Assembly (NCBI GenBank): GCA_023336205.1
Contig: JALQCR010000042.1
Location: 1 to 54,638 of the forward strand
From: Pseudanabaena sp. Salubria-1
GTDB taxonomy: Bacteria; Cyanobacteriota; Cyanobacteriia; Pseudanabaenales; Pseudanabaenaceae
Direction of reading: 5' to 3'
DNA: 54,638 bases
The notes under the pieces are model-generated. The model saw only the letters and a list, made by a program, of their open reading frames with translations. It searched no databases and had not been told where the DNA came from. Numbering within the stretch: position 1 is the stretch's first letter; every line of letters begins with the position of its first letter. Positions 42,390 to 51,266 of this stretch are shown here, piece after piece. A program made the position numbers and the translations under genes.

Positions 42390-42922
42390 ATTTTCACACC
42401 AGATTTACGGGCAATCCAAATTTCCCAATTTCGGAGAAAACTCGATCGCGCTTTAAATATCGTAGCGATCGATGGCTTGAATACAAGTTCTTCGCAAGGA
42501 GGCTGTACCAAAATTGTAAATAAGCCCAAGCGATTACCAACAATGGTATCTGTAAATAGGCGATCGCCTACCATTGCTACCTGAGAAGCTGGCAATTCCA
42601 TTGCTTCGAGAACTTGACGCACCACTCGCCGCGAAGGTTTACCAGCGCGACTACGATAAGGAAGGTTTAAACTCTCTGCGACCTTCTGAATACGGCGATC
42701 GCTAAAGTTATTGCTGGCTAGCCAGATGGGATATTTTGACCGCATTAGCTCTATCCAAATACGAATTTCCGTTGACACATCGGCTTCATCATCACCAATT
42801 AACGTATTGTCCACGTCCAAAATCAGACCGCGTAAACCATGAACTCCCATCAGTTGCGGAGTGATCGCGTAAATTGGTGCTGACAAAACTAAGTCAGGAG
42901 AAATAAGTTGCCAAGGTTTCAC
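42386..42922 (-). CDS. YqeG-family HAD phosphatase
   Basis: A 178-residue HAD hydrolase (class IIIA). Motif I is LILDVDNTLIGDD, motif II is in WLASNNFSDRR, the motif III Lys is in RAGKPSRRVVRQVL and motif IV is MVGDRLFTDTIVGNRLGL. All catalytic residues are present. Related cyanobacterial proteins are called YqeG, and homologues include phosphatidylglycerophosphate phosphatases. That substrate is family inference. It is the last clearly cyanobacterial gene before the junction. Confidence 0.88.
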   Translation of the reverse strand: MKPWQLISPDLVLSAPIYAITPQLMGVHGLRGLILDVDNTLIGDDEADVSTEIRIWIELMRSKYPIWLASNNFSDRRIQKVAESLNLPYRSRAGKPSRRVVRQVLEAMELPASQVAMVGDRLFTDTIVGNRLGLFTILVQPPCEELVFKPSIATIFKARSSFLRNWEIWIARKSGVKI

Positions 42923-43160
<238 letters not shown>

Positions 43161-43327
43161 CCCCCGCTTGCACGTTGATCGTTAGTGATGTCGTGCGGCC
43201 CAGCTCCTCGCGGCAATAGCTTTGCTCAATTGAAGTAATCCAAACAAACGATTTTCCCAATTTGCGTGTCGCTGGCAATGTATCGGTCATCGAAGCTACC
43301 TTCCGAACACGACAAAAAGGAAATCGT

Positions 43328-45544
43328 ATGTCTAATGAAGCCAAGTGCCCGTTCTCGGGCGGTGCCGCGAAACACACCGCCAACAAATTCCAAAACAATG
43401 CTGACTGGTGGCCAGAGCAGCTAAACCTCGGCATGTTGCACCAGCAATCATCGAAGTCCAACCCGATGGGCACGGACTTCGACTATGCAGAAGAGTTCAA
43501 GAAACTCGATCTCGATGCTTTGGTGGCAGACCTCAAGGCGTTGATGACTGATTCACAAGATTGGTGGCCGGCAGACTACGGTCACTACGGCCCGTTCTTT
43601 ATACGCATGACCTGGCACGCGGCAGGCACCTACCGCATCGCCGATGGGCGCGGCGGTGCAGGTACCGGTGCACAGCGCTTCGCGCCACTCAACTCGTGGC
43701 CCGATAACGGCAACCTCGATAAGGCACGTCGTTTGCTGTGGCCAATCAAACAAAAGTACGGCAACCGAATTTCCTGGGCAGACCTGCTCGTGCTCACCGG
43801 TAACGTTGCGCTCGAAACCATGGGCTTCAAGACCTTTGGCTTCGCCGGTGGTCGCCCCGATATTTGGGAACCAGAACAGGACATCAATTGGGGCTTTGAA
43901 ACCAAATGGCTCGCGTCGAGCAAAGACGCCAACAGCCGTTACAGCGGCGAGCGTGAACTCGCCAGCCCGTTCGGTGCTGTGCAGATGGGCTTGATCTACG
44001 TGAACCCGCAGGGACCAGACGGCAATCCTGACCCAATCGCGTCCGGGCGCGACGTGCGCGAGACCTTTGCGCGTATGGCCATGAACGATGAAGAGACCGT
44101 TGCCTTGGTTGCCGGTGGACATACGTTTGGTAAAGCGCATGGCGCTAGCCTTGAGAGCCACGTTGGTCGCGAACCAGAGGGCGCCAGCATCGAGGAACAA
44201 GGCTTCGGTTGGAAGAACGGCTTCGGCAAAGGCCTCGCGGGCGACACCATCACATCAGGAATGGAAGGGGCGTGGAAACCCAACCCCACCACTTGGGACA
44301 ACGGCTATTTCGAAACCCTCTTCGGCTACGAGTGGGAACTCACCAAGAGCCCTGCGGGCGCTTACCAGTGGCGGCCGAAAGACGGTGCGGGTGCTGACAC
44401 CGTCGTCGACGCACACGACCCAACGAAGCGTCACCAACCCATGATGACAACGGCCGACTTGTCGCTGCGCTTTGATCCAATCTACGAAAAGATTTCGCGC
44501 CGCTTTAAGGACAACCCGAACGAATTCGCCGACGCATTCGCACGCGCTTGGTACAAGCTCACGCACCGCGACATGGGGCCACGTGCGCGTTACTTGGGTA
44601 AGCTGGTGCCGGCTGAAACCTTGATCTGGCAGGACCCGGTCCCTGCCGTCGATCATCCGTTGGTGGATGCCAACGACACTGCGGCATTGAAAGCGACGCT
44701 ACTCGACTCTGGACTCACGCCAACGCATCTCATTCAGACCGCATGGGCGTCTGCTTCATCGTTCCGCGGTAGTGACAAGCGTGGTGGCGCAAACGGTGCA
44801 CGCATCCGCCTTGCGCCACAGCGAAATTGGGAAGTTAACCAACCCGAGCAATTGGCAAAGGTGCTGGCGAAACTTGAAGAGATTCAGAGAGCCTTCAACG
44901 CTTCGACCGCAAACAAGCGCGGCCAAAAGATCTCATTGGCCGACCTGATCGTGCTCGGTGGCAGCGCTGGCATTGAAGCGGCCGCGAAGGCTGCGGGGCA
45001 CAACATCACGGTACCATTCACGCCCGGCCGCACCGACGCGAGCGAAGCGCAAACCGATGTGGCATCGTTCGCGGTGTTGGAACTGAAGGCTGACGGCTTC
45101 CGCAACTTCAGCGCCAAGGGTTTTGAAAGCGCCAGTGCAGAGCGATTCATCGACCGCGCGCAATTGCTAACGCTTACCGCACCTGAGATGACAGTGTTGC
45201 TCGGTGGACTACGTGCGCTGAATGCGAACACTAACGGCACGCAACATGGTGTATTCACCAAGCGCCCGGGTCAGCTGACGACCGACTTTTTCGTGAACCT
45301 ACTCGACATGCGCACCAAGTGGACACCGTCTGCTGCCAATCCCGGCGTACTCGAAGGACGTGACCGCAAGACGAGCGAACTCAAGTGGACAGGTACCGTG
45401 GTCGATTTGGTGTTTGGCTCAAACTCTCAGCTGCGCGCACTCGCCGAGGTGTATGCACAGAGCGATGCGAGCGAGAAGTTTGTGAACGACTTCGTGGCCG
45501 CGTGGGTAAAGGTGATGAACCTCGACCGCTTCGACTGTCGCTGA
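43328..45544 (+). CDS. katG: Catalase-peroxidase
   Basis: A 738-residue bifunctional haem enzyme that removes hydrogen peroxide. The distal site is Arg93-Trp96-His97 (IRMTWHAAGTYR). The Met-Tyr-Trp crosslink residues are Trp96, Tyr224 (LIYVNPQGP) and Met250 (FARMAMND). The proximal haem ligand is His265 (AGGHTFGKAHG). The N-terminal copy is catalytic and the C-terminal half is the usual inactive duplicate. The ATG at 43328 has an AAGGAA site upstream. The upstream in-frame codon at 43262 is not used. It is the first gene of the GC-rich proteobacterial section, convergent with gcvP. Confidence 0.97.
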   Translation: MSNEAKCPFSGGAAKHTANKFQNNADWWPEQLNLGMLHQQSSKSNPMGTDFDYAEEFKKLDLDALVADLKALMTDSQDWWPADYGHYGPFFIRMTWHAAGTYRIADGRGGAGTGAQRFAPLNSWPDNGNLDKARRLLWPIKQKYGNRISWADLLVLTGNVALETMGFKTFGFAGGRPDIWEPEQDINWGFETKWLASSKDANSRYSGERELASPFGAVQMGLIYVNPQGPDGNPDPIASGRDVRETFARMAMNDEETVALVAGGHTFGKAHGASLESHVGREPEGASIEEQGFGWKNGFGKGLAGDTITSGMEGAWKPNPTTWDNGYFETLFGYEWELTKSPAGAYQWRPKDGAGADTVVDAHDPTKRHQPMMTTADLSLRFDPIYEKISRRFKDNPNEFADAFARAWYKLTHRDMGPRARYLGKLVPAETLIWQDPVPAVDHPLVDANDTAALKATLLDSGLTPTHLIQTAWASASSFRGSDKRGGANGARIRLAPQRNWEVNQPEQLAKVLAKLEEIQRAFNASTANKRGQKISLADLIVLGGSAGIEAAAKAAGHNITVPFTPGRTDASEAQTDVASFAVLELKADGFRNFSAKGFESASAERFIDRAQLLTLTAPEMTVLLGGLRALNANTNGTQHGVFTKRPGQLTTDFFVNLLDMRTKWTPSAANPGVLEGRDRKTSELKWTGTVVDLVFGSNSQLRALAEVYAQSDASEKFVNDFVAAWVKVMNLDRFDCR

Positions 45545-45686
45545 TCACGCAAGCAGCAACGCAAGCGCAAACGTTAGTACAACCTAAAGAGCAAACAAAA
45601 CCGCAAACTCTATGGGGGTGGCGGTGTTTCAGCATTTTTTGCCCAAAACCCCGCGCCCCGCTTGCACTTTGTGCCTTAGCCGCTGC

Positions 45687-48587
45687 TTATTCAGCGGCGA
45701 CCGTATCAGACGCGTACGCTTCCATGGGCGGACACGAGCACACTAGGTTGCGATCGCCGTAAACGTTATCAACGCGCGCCACCGGCACCCAGTATTTGCT
45801 CGCCTTGAGCGCGGGTAAAGGATACGCCGCCGCCTCGCGCGTGTAGTCGTGAACCCAGTTATCGACGAGCAGCATCTGCGCGGTGTGTGGTGCGTTGCGC
45901 AGCATGTTGTCTTCGCGGTCGAGGCGCCCTTCTTCGATGGCGCGAATCTCTTGGCGAATCTGAATCATGGCGTCGCAGAACCGATCGAGCTCGACTTTCG
46001 ACTCGGACTCGGTTGGCTCGATCATCAGTGTGCCTGCAACCGGAAAGCTCATCGTCGGCGCGTGGAACCCAAAATCGATCAAGCGTTTAGCGATGTCTTC
46101 GTTGCTAATGCCGGTGATTTCTTTGAGTGGCCGGATATCGATGATGCACTCGTGCGCAACCAAGCCTTCATTACCTGCGTACAACACCGGATAGTGGGGT
46201 GCCAAGCGCTTGGCAACGTAGTTGGCGTTCAAGATCGCCGCCTGCGTTGCGCGACGCAAACCTGACGCACCCATCATCGCGATGTAGGCCCACGAAATGG
46301 GCAGAATCGACGCCGAACCAAAAGGCGCAGCCGACACCGGTCCCACTTTGCTTTCAGCGGCCATCGGATCGCCCGGCAAAAATGGGGCGAGGTGCGCGCG
46401 CACACCAATCGGCCCAACACCTGGCCCGCCGCCGCCGTGTGGAATGCAAAACGTTTTGTGTAGGTTCAGGTGCGACACATCAGAACCAAACTTGCCCGGC
46501 TGCGCTACGCCAACGAGTGCATTGAGGTTGGCACCATCCATGTAAACCTGACCACCGCGCGTGTGGATGATTTCGCAGATTTCGCGAATCGCATCTTCAA
46601 ACACGCCGTGTGTTGATGGGTAGGTCACCATCAGCGCTGCGAGGCGGTCCTTGTACTGTTCCGCCTTGGCTTTCAGGTCCGCCACATCGACGTTGCCCTT
46701 GTCGTCACACGCAGTGACCACCACTTCCATGCCCACCATTTGCGCCGATGCCGGGTTGGTGCCGTGCGCGGAGCTGGGGATCAAGCACACATCGCGATGC
46801 CCCTCACCGCGCGAGCGATGGTAGGCGCGAATCGCCAATAGACCCGCATATTCGCCTTGCGCGCCTGAGTTGGGCTGCAACGACACCGCATCGTAGCCAG
46901 TGATCTCAGCGAGCCATTTTTCCAATGACGTAGTGAGCTCTTGATAACCTTCGGTTTGGTCAGCCGGCGCAAACGGATGCACGCTGTTAAAGCCGGGCCA
47001 AGTGATCGGAATCATTTCCGTCGTGGCGTTAAGCTTCATGGTGCACGAGCCGAGCGGGATCATGGTGCGATCGAGCGCGAGGTCTTTGTCAGAAAGGCTG
47101 CGGATGTAGCGCAGCATCTCGGTTTCAGAGTGATGGCTGTTGAACACTGGATGCGTCAAGAACGCTGAGGTGCGCTGTAACGCGGCCGGAATCATCGGCT
47201 CCGCTTGGATCGCAGCAAACGCAGGCGCAGGCTTGCCTGCCGCGCTCGCAAAGATGGCGAGTAGCGTTTCGACGTCAGCCGCAGAATGGGTTTCATCAAA
47301 CGAAACGCCGACCACTGGCCACGCTTTGTTCTGCACCGTGAAATCGCGTAGGTTGATCTCCTGCGCGCGTGCTGCGGACAGAATTGGATCGCACTTGTCG
47401 CCGGCTTGTACGGCCACGGTATCAAACACATGCGAAGCCGCAATCTCATAGCCAAGCTGCTTCACACCATTCGCAAAACTTGCGGCGAGGGTATGCACAC
47501 GGCGCGCAATGTCGGTCAGCCCTTTCGGTCCGTGATACACGGCATACATGCTGGCGATCACTGCAAGCAACACCTGCGCCGTGCAGATGTTGGATGTCGC
47601 CTTTTCGCGGCGAATGTGCTGCTCACGCGTTTGCATCGCGAGGCGCAGCGCACGGTTGCCCTGCGCGTCGACGGAAACACCCACCAAGCGGCCGGGCATC
47701 GAACGTTTGAACGCATCCTTGCACGCCAACAACGCCGCGTGCGGACCACCAAAACCAAATGGCACACCAAAGCGCTGCGACGAGCCGACCACAATGTCCG
47801 CGCCCCATTCGCCCGGCGACTTCAGCAGCGTCAGCGCAAGCAAATCCGCGCATGCAATAAACAGCGCACCTTTGTCGTGCGCCATCTTGGCGTAAGGTGC
47901 CATGTCGTGAATCTGCCCCGAGGTGGAGGGGTACTGCACGACCACACCAAAGTAATCGCCCTCTTCCATCAGCTTTGGCGCGAAGCCTACTTTGACATCG
48001 AGGCCCAGCGGCTCTGCGCGCGTCTTGATGAGCGCGATGGTCTGCGGGTGGCAATCGCCCGCCACGATGAGCGTGTTGGATTTTGACTTTGCACTGCGTT
48101 TCGCGAGCGTCATCGCTTCGGCGGCTGCGGTCGCTTCGTCGAGCAACGACGCGTTGGAAATTTCCATACCGGTGAGGTCACACACCATGGTTTGGAAGTT
48201 CAACAGCGCTTCCAAGCGGCCTTGTGAAATCTCGGGTTGGTATGGCGTGTAGGCCGTGTACCAAGCGGGGTTTTCCAAGATGTTGCGCAAGATAACGCCG
48301 GGCGTGTGCGTGCCGTAGTAACCCTGACCGATGAACGACTTAAACACCTTGTTTTTGCCTGCGATGCGGCGCAAATCAGCGAGCACGTCTTGCTCGGTGC
48401 GCGGCCCAGCGAGTGCCAGTGCGTCACGTTGCAGGATCGCGGTGGGGACGATTTTTTCGATCAAGTCGTCAAGCGACGCCGCGCCGACCACGTTCAGCAT
48501 CTGCGCGAGTTCGGCGTCGTTCGGGCCGATGTGCCGCGCGTGGAATTCGTCGGCGTGGTTGAGTTCGGTGGGGGTCATGAGTTGCAT
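45687..48587 (-). CDS. gcvP: Glycine dehydrogenase (decarboxylating), P protein
   Basis: A 966-residue PLP enzyme that decarboxylates glycine and passes the aminomethyl group to the lipoyl arm of GcvH. The N-terminal half starts HARHIGPNDAELAQML. The C-terminal half holds the cofactor Lys in SHLNLHKTFCIPHGGGGPG, along with QPNSGAQGEYAGLLAI and IPSSAHGTNPASAQM. It is a single-chain P protein, as in proteobacteria. I chose the ATG at 48587 (AGGA upstream). 48578 is possible, and the longer frame to 48629 is unlikely. It is last in the gcvT-gcvH-gcvP order, with a 262-bp gap after gcvH. Confidence 0.97.
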   Translation of the reverse strand: MQLMTPTELNHADEFHARHIGPNDAELAQMLNVVGAASLDDLIEKIVPTAILQRDALALAGPRTEQDVLADLRRIAGKNKVFKSFIGQGYYGTHTPGVILRNILENPAWYTAYTPYQPEISQGRLEALLNFQTMVCDLTGMEISNASLLDEATAAAEAMTLAKRSAKSKSNTLIVAGDCHPQTIALIKTRAEPLGLDVKVGFAPKLMEEGDYFGVVVQYPSTSGQIHDMAPYAKMAHDKGALFIACADLLALTLLKSPGEWGADIVVGSSQRFGVPFGFGGPHAALLACKDAFKRSMPGRLVGVSVDAQGNRALRLAMQTREQHIRREKATSNICTAQVLLAVIASMYAVYHGPKGLTDIARRVHTLAASFANGVKQLGYEIAASHVFDTVAVQAGDKCDPILSAARAQEINLRDFTVQNKAWPVVGVSFDETHSAADVETLLAIFASAAGKPAPAFAAIQAEPMIPAALQRTSAFLTHPVFNSHHSETEMLRYIRSLSDKDLALDRTMIPLGSCTMKLNATTEMIPITWPGFNSVHPFAPADQTEGYQELTTSLEKWLAEITGYDAVSLQPNSGAQGEYAGLLAIRAYHRSRGEGHRDVCLIPSSAHGTNPASAQMVGMEVVVTACDDKGNVDVADLKAKAEQYKDRLAALMVTYPSTHGVFEDAIREICEIIHTRGGQVYMDGANLNALVGVAQPGKFGSDVSHLNLHKTFCIPHGGGGPGVGPIGVRAHLAPFLPGDPMAAESKVGPVSAAPFGSASILPISWAYIAMMGASGLRRATQAAILNANYVAKRLAPHYPVLYAGNEGLVAHECIIDIRPLKEITGISNEDIAKRLIDFGFHAPTMSFPVAGTLMIEPTESESKVELDRFCDAMIQIRQEIRAIEEGRLDREDNMLRNAPHTAQMLLVDNWVHDYTREAAAYPLPALKASKYWVPVARVDNVYGDRNLVCSCPPMEAYASDTVAAE

Positions 48588-48685
48588 GGGGATCCTAGTT
48601 TTGTTCGTTGATGCGATGGCTGCACGCACTCATGCAACCCTAGCAATACGCGGTGTGCGTCATACGCACCCAAGATACTGTGTCG

Positions 48686-48718
48686 TCCCGGCGCAACCCT
48701 TGAGGTTGTGCGCCGGGA
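48686..48718. other. GC-rich hairpin between gcvH and gcvP
   Basis: TCCCGGCGCAACC pairs with GGTTGTGCGCCGGGA around a short loop. The gap 48588-48849 otherwise holds no gene. The stem could attenuate or stabilise the gcv transcript, or mark an internal transcript end before gcvP. Confidence 0.5.
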
Positions 48719-48849
48719 TGAAATACAGGAACCCTTGAGTAAGTCGGCGAGCGAGATGAAGTTGGCGCTGAGAAGCACAGCCGTATGCGGTATACGGCGA
48801 GCATCGCAAGTGACAAATTCGCTCGCACAGCCACTTAATCGAGGGTTAC

Positions 48850-49233
48850 CTAACTGTTCTCCGCTACCGCTTGATATCCCGCCGCATCGAGCAACCCTGC
48901 AACATCAGCGGCATTGCTTGGCTTAAGCTTAAAGATCCAGTTTTCGTACGGCGCACCGTTGATCGATTCGGGCGCAGTATCAAGCGCGGGGTTGAACGCG
49001 AGGATTTCACCGGCAACCGGTGCGTAGATGTCGGACGCTGCCTTCACCGACTCCACCACACCCGCGGTTTCGCCCGCGTCGAGCGTGTCACCGACCTTAA
49101 CGTCGCCAACGAAGACCAAATCACCCAGCATCTCTTGCGCTGCGTCGGTGATGCCAACTGTCAGCGTGCCATCGGCTTCTGTTTTGATCCACTCGTGCGT
49201 CTTGGTGTACTTGAGTTCGGCGGGGATGTTCAT
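48850..49233 (-). CDS. gcvH: Glycine cleavage H protein
   Basis: A 127-residue lipoyl carrier that shuttles the aminomethyl group among P, T and L proteins. The lipoylated Lys64 is in VVESVKAASDIYAPVAGEI. The start is YTKTHEWI and the end GYQAVAENS. The ATG at 49231-49233 has AAGGAG just upstream, and earlier in-frame codons lie in an AG-rich stretch of DNA. It is 78 bp from gcvT. Confidence 0.96.
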   Translation of the reverse strand: MNIPAELKYTKTHEWIKTEADGTLTVGITDAAQEMLGDLVFVGDVKVGDTLDAGETAGVVESVKAASDIYAPVAGEILAFNPALDTAPESINGAPYENWIFKLKPSNAADVAGLLDAAGYQAVAENS

Positions 49234-49311
49234 GGGGTCTCCTTGCAAGGGTGAAGGGGGAAGGCGGAAGGGTGAAGGCTGAAGGGCTGGTCCGAGTTGC
49301 CTCAACGGCGG

Positions 49312-50403
49312 TTACGCGATGAGCGCTTTGCCGTTGCGAACAAAGGGCATCTTAACGACGAGTGCAGGAACCAGCTTGCCGCGAATATCGACATCAACTT
49401 GGTCACCCACTGCCACGCCGAGCGGCAGGCGCGCCATTGCAATCGAAAACCCGAGCGTGGGTGAATGCGTGCCGCTGGTGACTTCGCCATCACCGTGCGC
49501 GGTTGCCACACGCATCTGCGCACGTAGCACGCCGCGGTCGAGCAGCTTGAGGCCAAAGAAATTGTGTGACTTACCGCGCGCTTCTAGCGCACCACGGCCT
49601 ACATACTCACGCGATGATTTGAGGTCGACCGTCCACGCCAACCCCGCGTCGAGCGGCGAGGTGTTCGCGTCCATGTCGTTGCCGTAGAGGTTCATGCCGG
49701 CTTCAAGTCGGAGAGTATCGCGGGCGCCCAGCCCAGCGGGGCCGACGCCGACTTGCTTGAGCGCGTTCCAAAAATCAGCCGCGCTAGCAGCGGGCAAAAC
49801 AATCTCGAAGCCATCTTCACCGGTGTAGCCGGTGCGGGCGACCATGATGTCGCCGGACAAATGCGCAGAGAATGGCACGAGGCCTTCAGTCGCGGCTTGC
49901 ACATGCGGCCAGACTTTCCAAACGGAAGCGCGCGCCTGTGGGCCCTGCACGGCAATCATCGCGAGGTCGCGGCGCGGCGTGATGGTGAGCCCAAAACCGC
50001 GCTCGTTATTCACTTGCTGCATCCACGCAACATCGGAGTCTGCACAGCCGGCATTGACCACGACACGGAAATAGCTTTCATCGACAAAGTAGACGATTAA
50101 GTCGTCAATCACACCACCATCGGCATTCAGCATGCAGGTGTAAAGCGCCTTGCCGGAAACCTTAAGCTTATCGACGTCGTTAGCGATGAGCGCGCGCAAA
50201 AACTCGCGCACGTGTGGGCCGCGCAAGTCCACGTTCAGCATATGCGAGACATCGAACATGCCCGCATGGCGTCGAACTTGGTGATGTTCTTCAACCTGGC
50301 TGCCGTAGTTGACGGGCATTTCCCAGCCGCCGAAATCGACCATGCGTGCGCCGCAGGCGATGTGGGTGTCGAACAAAGGGGTACGCTTGAGCATGGCAGG
50401 CAT
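49312..50403 (-). CDS. gcvT: Glycine cleavage T protein (aminomethyltransferase)
   Basis: A 363-residue tetrahydrofolate-dependent transferase that releases ammonia and forms 5,10-methylene-THF. It shows LFDTHIACGARMVDFGGWEMPVNYG, AGMFDVSHM, GYTGEDGFEIVLP and LGARDTLRLEAGMNLYGND. Two starts are possible, at 50403 and 50394. The ribosome site is weak for both. First gene after the glycine riboswitch leader, so it is probably induced by glycine. Confidence 0.96.
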   Translation of the reverse strand: MPAMLKRTPLFDTHIACGARMVDFGGWEMPVNYGSQVEEHHQVRRHAGMFDVSHMLNVDLRGPHVREFLRALIANDVDKLKVSGKALYTCMLNADGGVIDDLIVYFVDESYFRVVVNAGCADSDVAWMQQVNNERGFGLTITPRRDLAMIAVQGPQARASVWKVWPHVQAATEGLVPFSAHLSGDIMVARTGYTGEDGFEIVLPAASAADFWNALKQVGVGPAGLGARDTLRLEAGMNLYGNDMDANTSPLDAGLAWTVDLKSSREYVGRGALEARGKSHNFFGLKLLDRGVLRAQMRVATAHGDGEVTSGTHSPTLGFSIAMARLPLGVAVGDQVDVDIRGKLVPALVVKMPFVRNGKALIA

Positions 50404-50577
50404 TTACGAGGACTCGGTTGATGTGAGTCCTGCTCAGGCAGGGGTTTGGTCACCGTCGCGAGCGATGCGGAGTGCCGGGCTCGTGGTTTGGGAGCGGACA
50501 AGTGAGGCATGCCCGACAAGAACCAGAGGCGGCGATTCCGCGCAGCGCAGCAGGTAAACAAACCTATGCGTGAGCAG

Positions 50578-50770
50578 GATCCCCTCTGTCCTCGATACCT
50601 GAGAGTTTTCCGGTTGTTGAAGACCGGTAGCCCCTTCGGCGAGCTGTATGAAAACTACAGCCTCTCTCCAGAGTTGCCCGTTTGTGTGGTTCTCGGTACC
50701 TGAGCGATTACGGGATGTTTACGCCTTCGGCGGCTACGACCTGCAAGGTCGTTGCGCTCTCCCACACAAC
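50578..50770 (-). promoter_or_regulatory. Tandem glycine riboswitch upstream of gcvT
   Basis: Two glycine aptamers in series on the minus strand. The first (about 50770-50680) has GGGAGAGCGC, GCCGCCGAAGGCG and the conserved CTCAGGTACCGAGAACCA. The second (about 50676-50578) has GGAGAGAGGC, CGCCGAAGGGGC, AAACTCTCAGGTATCGAGGACAGAGGGG. A short linker joins them. This is the classic arrangement that raises gcv expression when glycine is plentiful. The 175 bases from there to gcvT (50404-50577) are GC-rich with several self-complementary stretches and would hold the expression platform. The likely promoter is in 50771-50848. Confidence 0.95.
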
Positions 50771-50848
50771 TTGAATGGCAGGCGGCATTCTAACCGAAAC
50801 TCGATGAAGCTAAGTTGACAGCCGCTGGCCTTCGCCGAGAGCCGCTCT

Positions 50849-51226
50849 TCAGGCGGCGGGAAGTCCGAGCACTTTGCGCAAGCGCTCTACGGAGACAGGC
50901 TTGAGCAGGACATCGCTCGCCCCCGAATCGGCGGCTTCGCGACGCACGGCCGGATCTTCCACCGAAGAAATGAAGATCAAGCGCTTGAACGCCTTGGGAT
51001 TACGCATGCGCACGTTCTTCACAAAGCTAATGCCCGAAAGCCGCGGCATACGAATATCGGTAAGCACCAAATCATAGGTGTGCTCGGTGCAGAGCTCCAA
51101 CGCGTCCATGCCGTTGTCGGTTGCGGTCACATCAAACCCGAAACGGATCAAGGTCTGCATCAGGAACATGCGCTGCACGTCGTCGTCTTCTACAACGAGC
51201 GCGAGAGGTTTTTCGACTTCGTCCAT
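50849..51226 (-). CDS. Single-domain response regulator (CheY-like receiver)
   Basis: A 125-residue stand-alone receiver: acidic pocket VVEDDD, phospho-Asp57 in LVLTDIRMPRLSG, switch region FISS and Lys in VLLKPVS. It has no output domain, so it acts as a phosphate relay or by protein binding. It lies between the gcv leader and the decarboxylase gene in the same orientation, 40 bp from the latter. No kinase is adjacent. Partner unknown. Confidence 0.9.
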   Translation of the reverse strand: MDEVEKPLALVVEDDDVQRMFLMQTLIRFGFDVTATDNGMDALELCTEHTYDLVLTDIRMPRLSGISFVKNVRMRNPKAFKRLIFISSVEDPAVRREAADSGASDVLLKPVSVERLRKVLGLPAA

Positions 51227-51266
51227 TTTTAGACTGACAGTGCGGTGTTCACGATGGTCTACTTAA

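Noticed and set aside
43553..50561. Many long frames opposite or out of phase with katG and the gcv genes
   Set aside because: High-GC DNA lowers stop frequency, and these overlap genes with strong family matches and full motifs.
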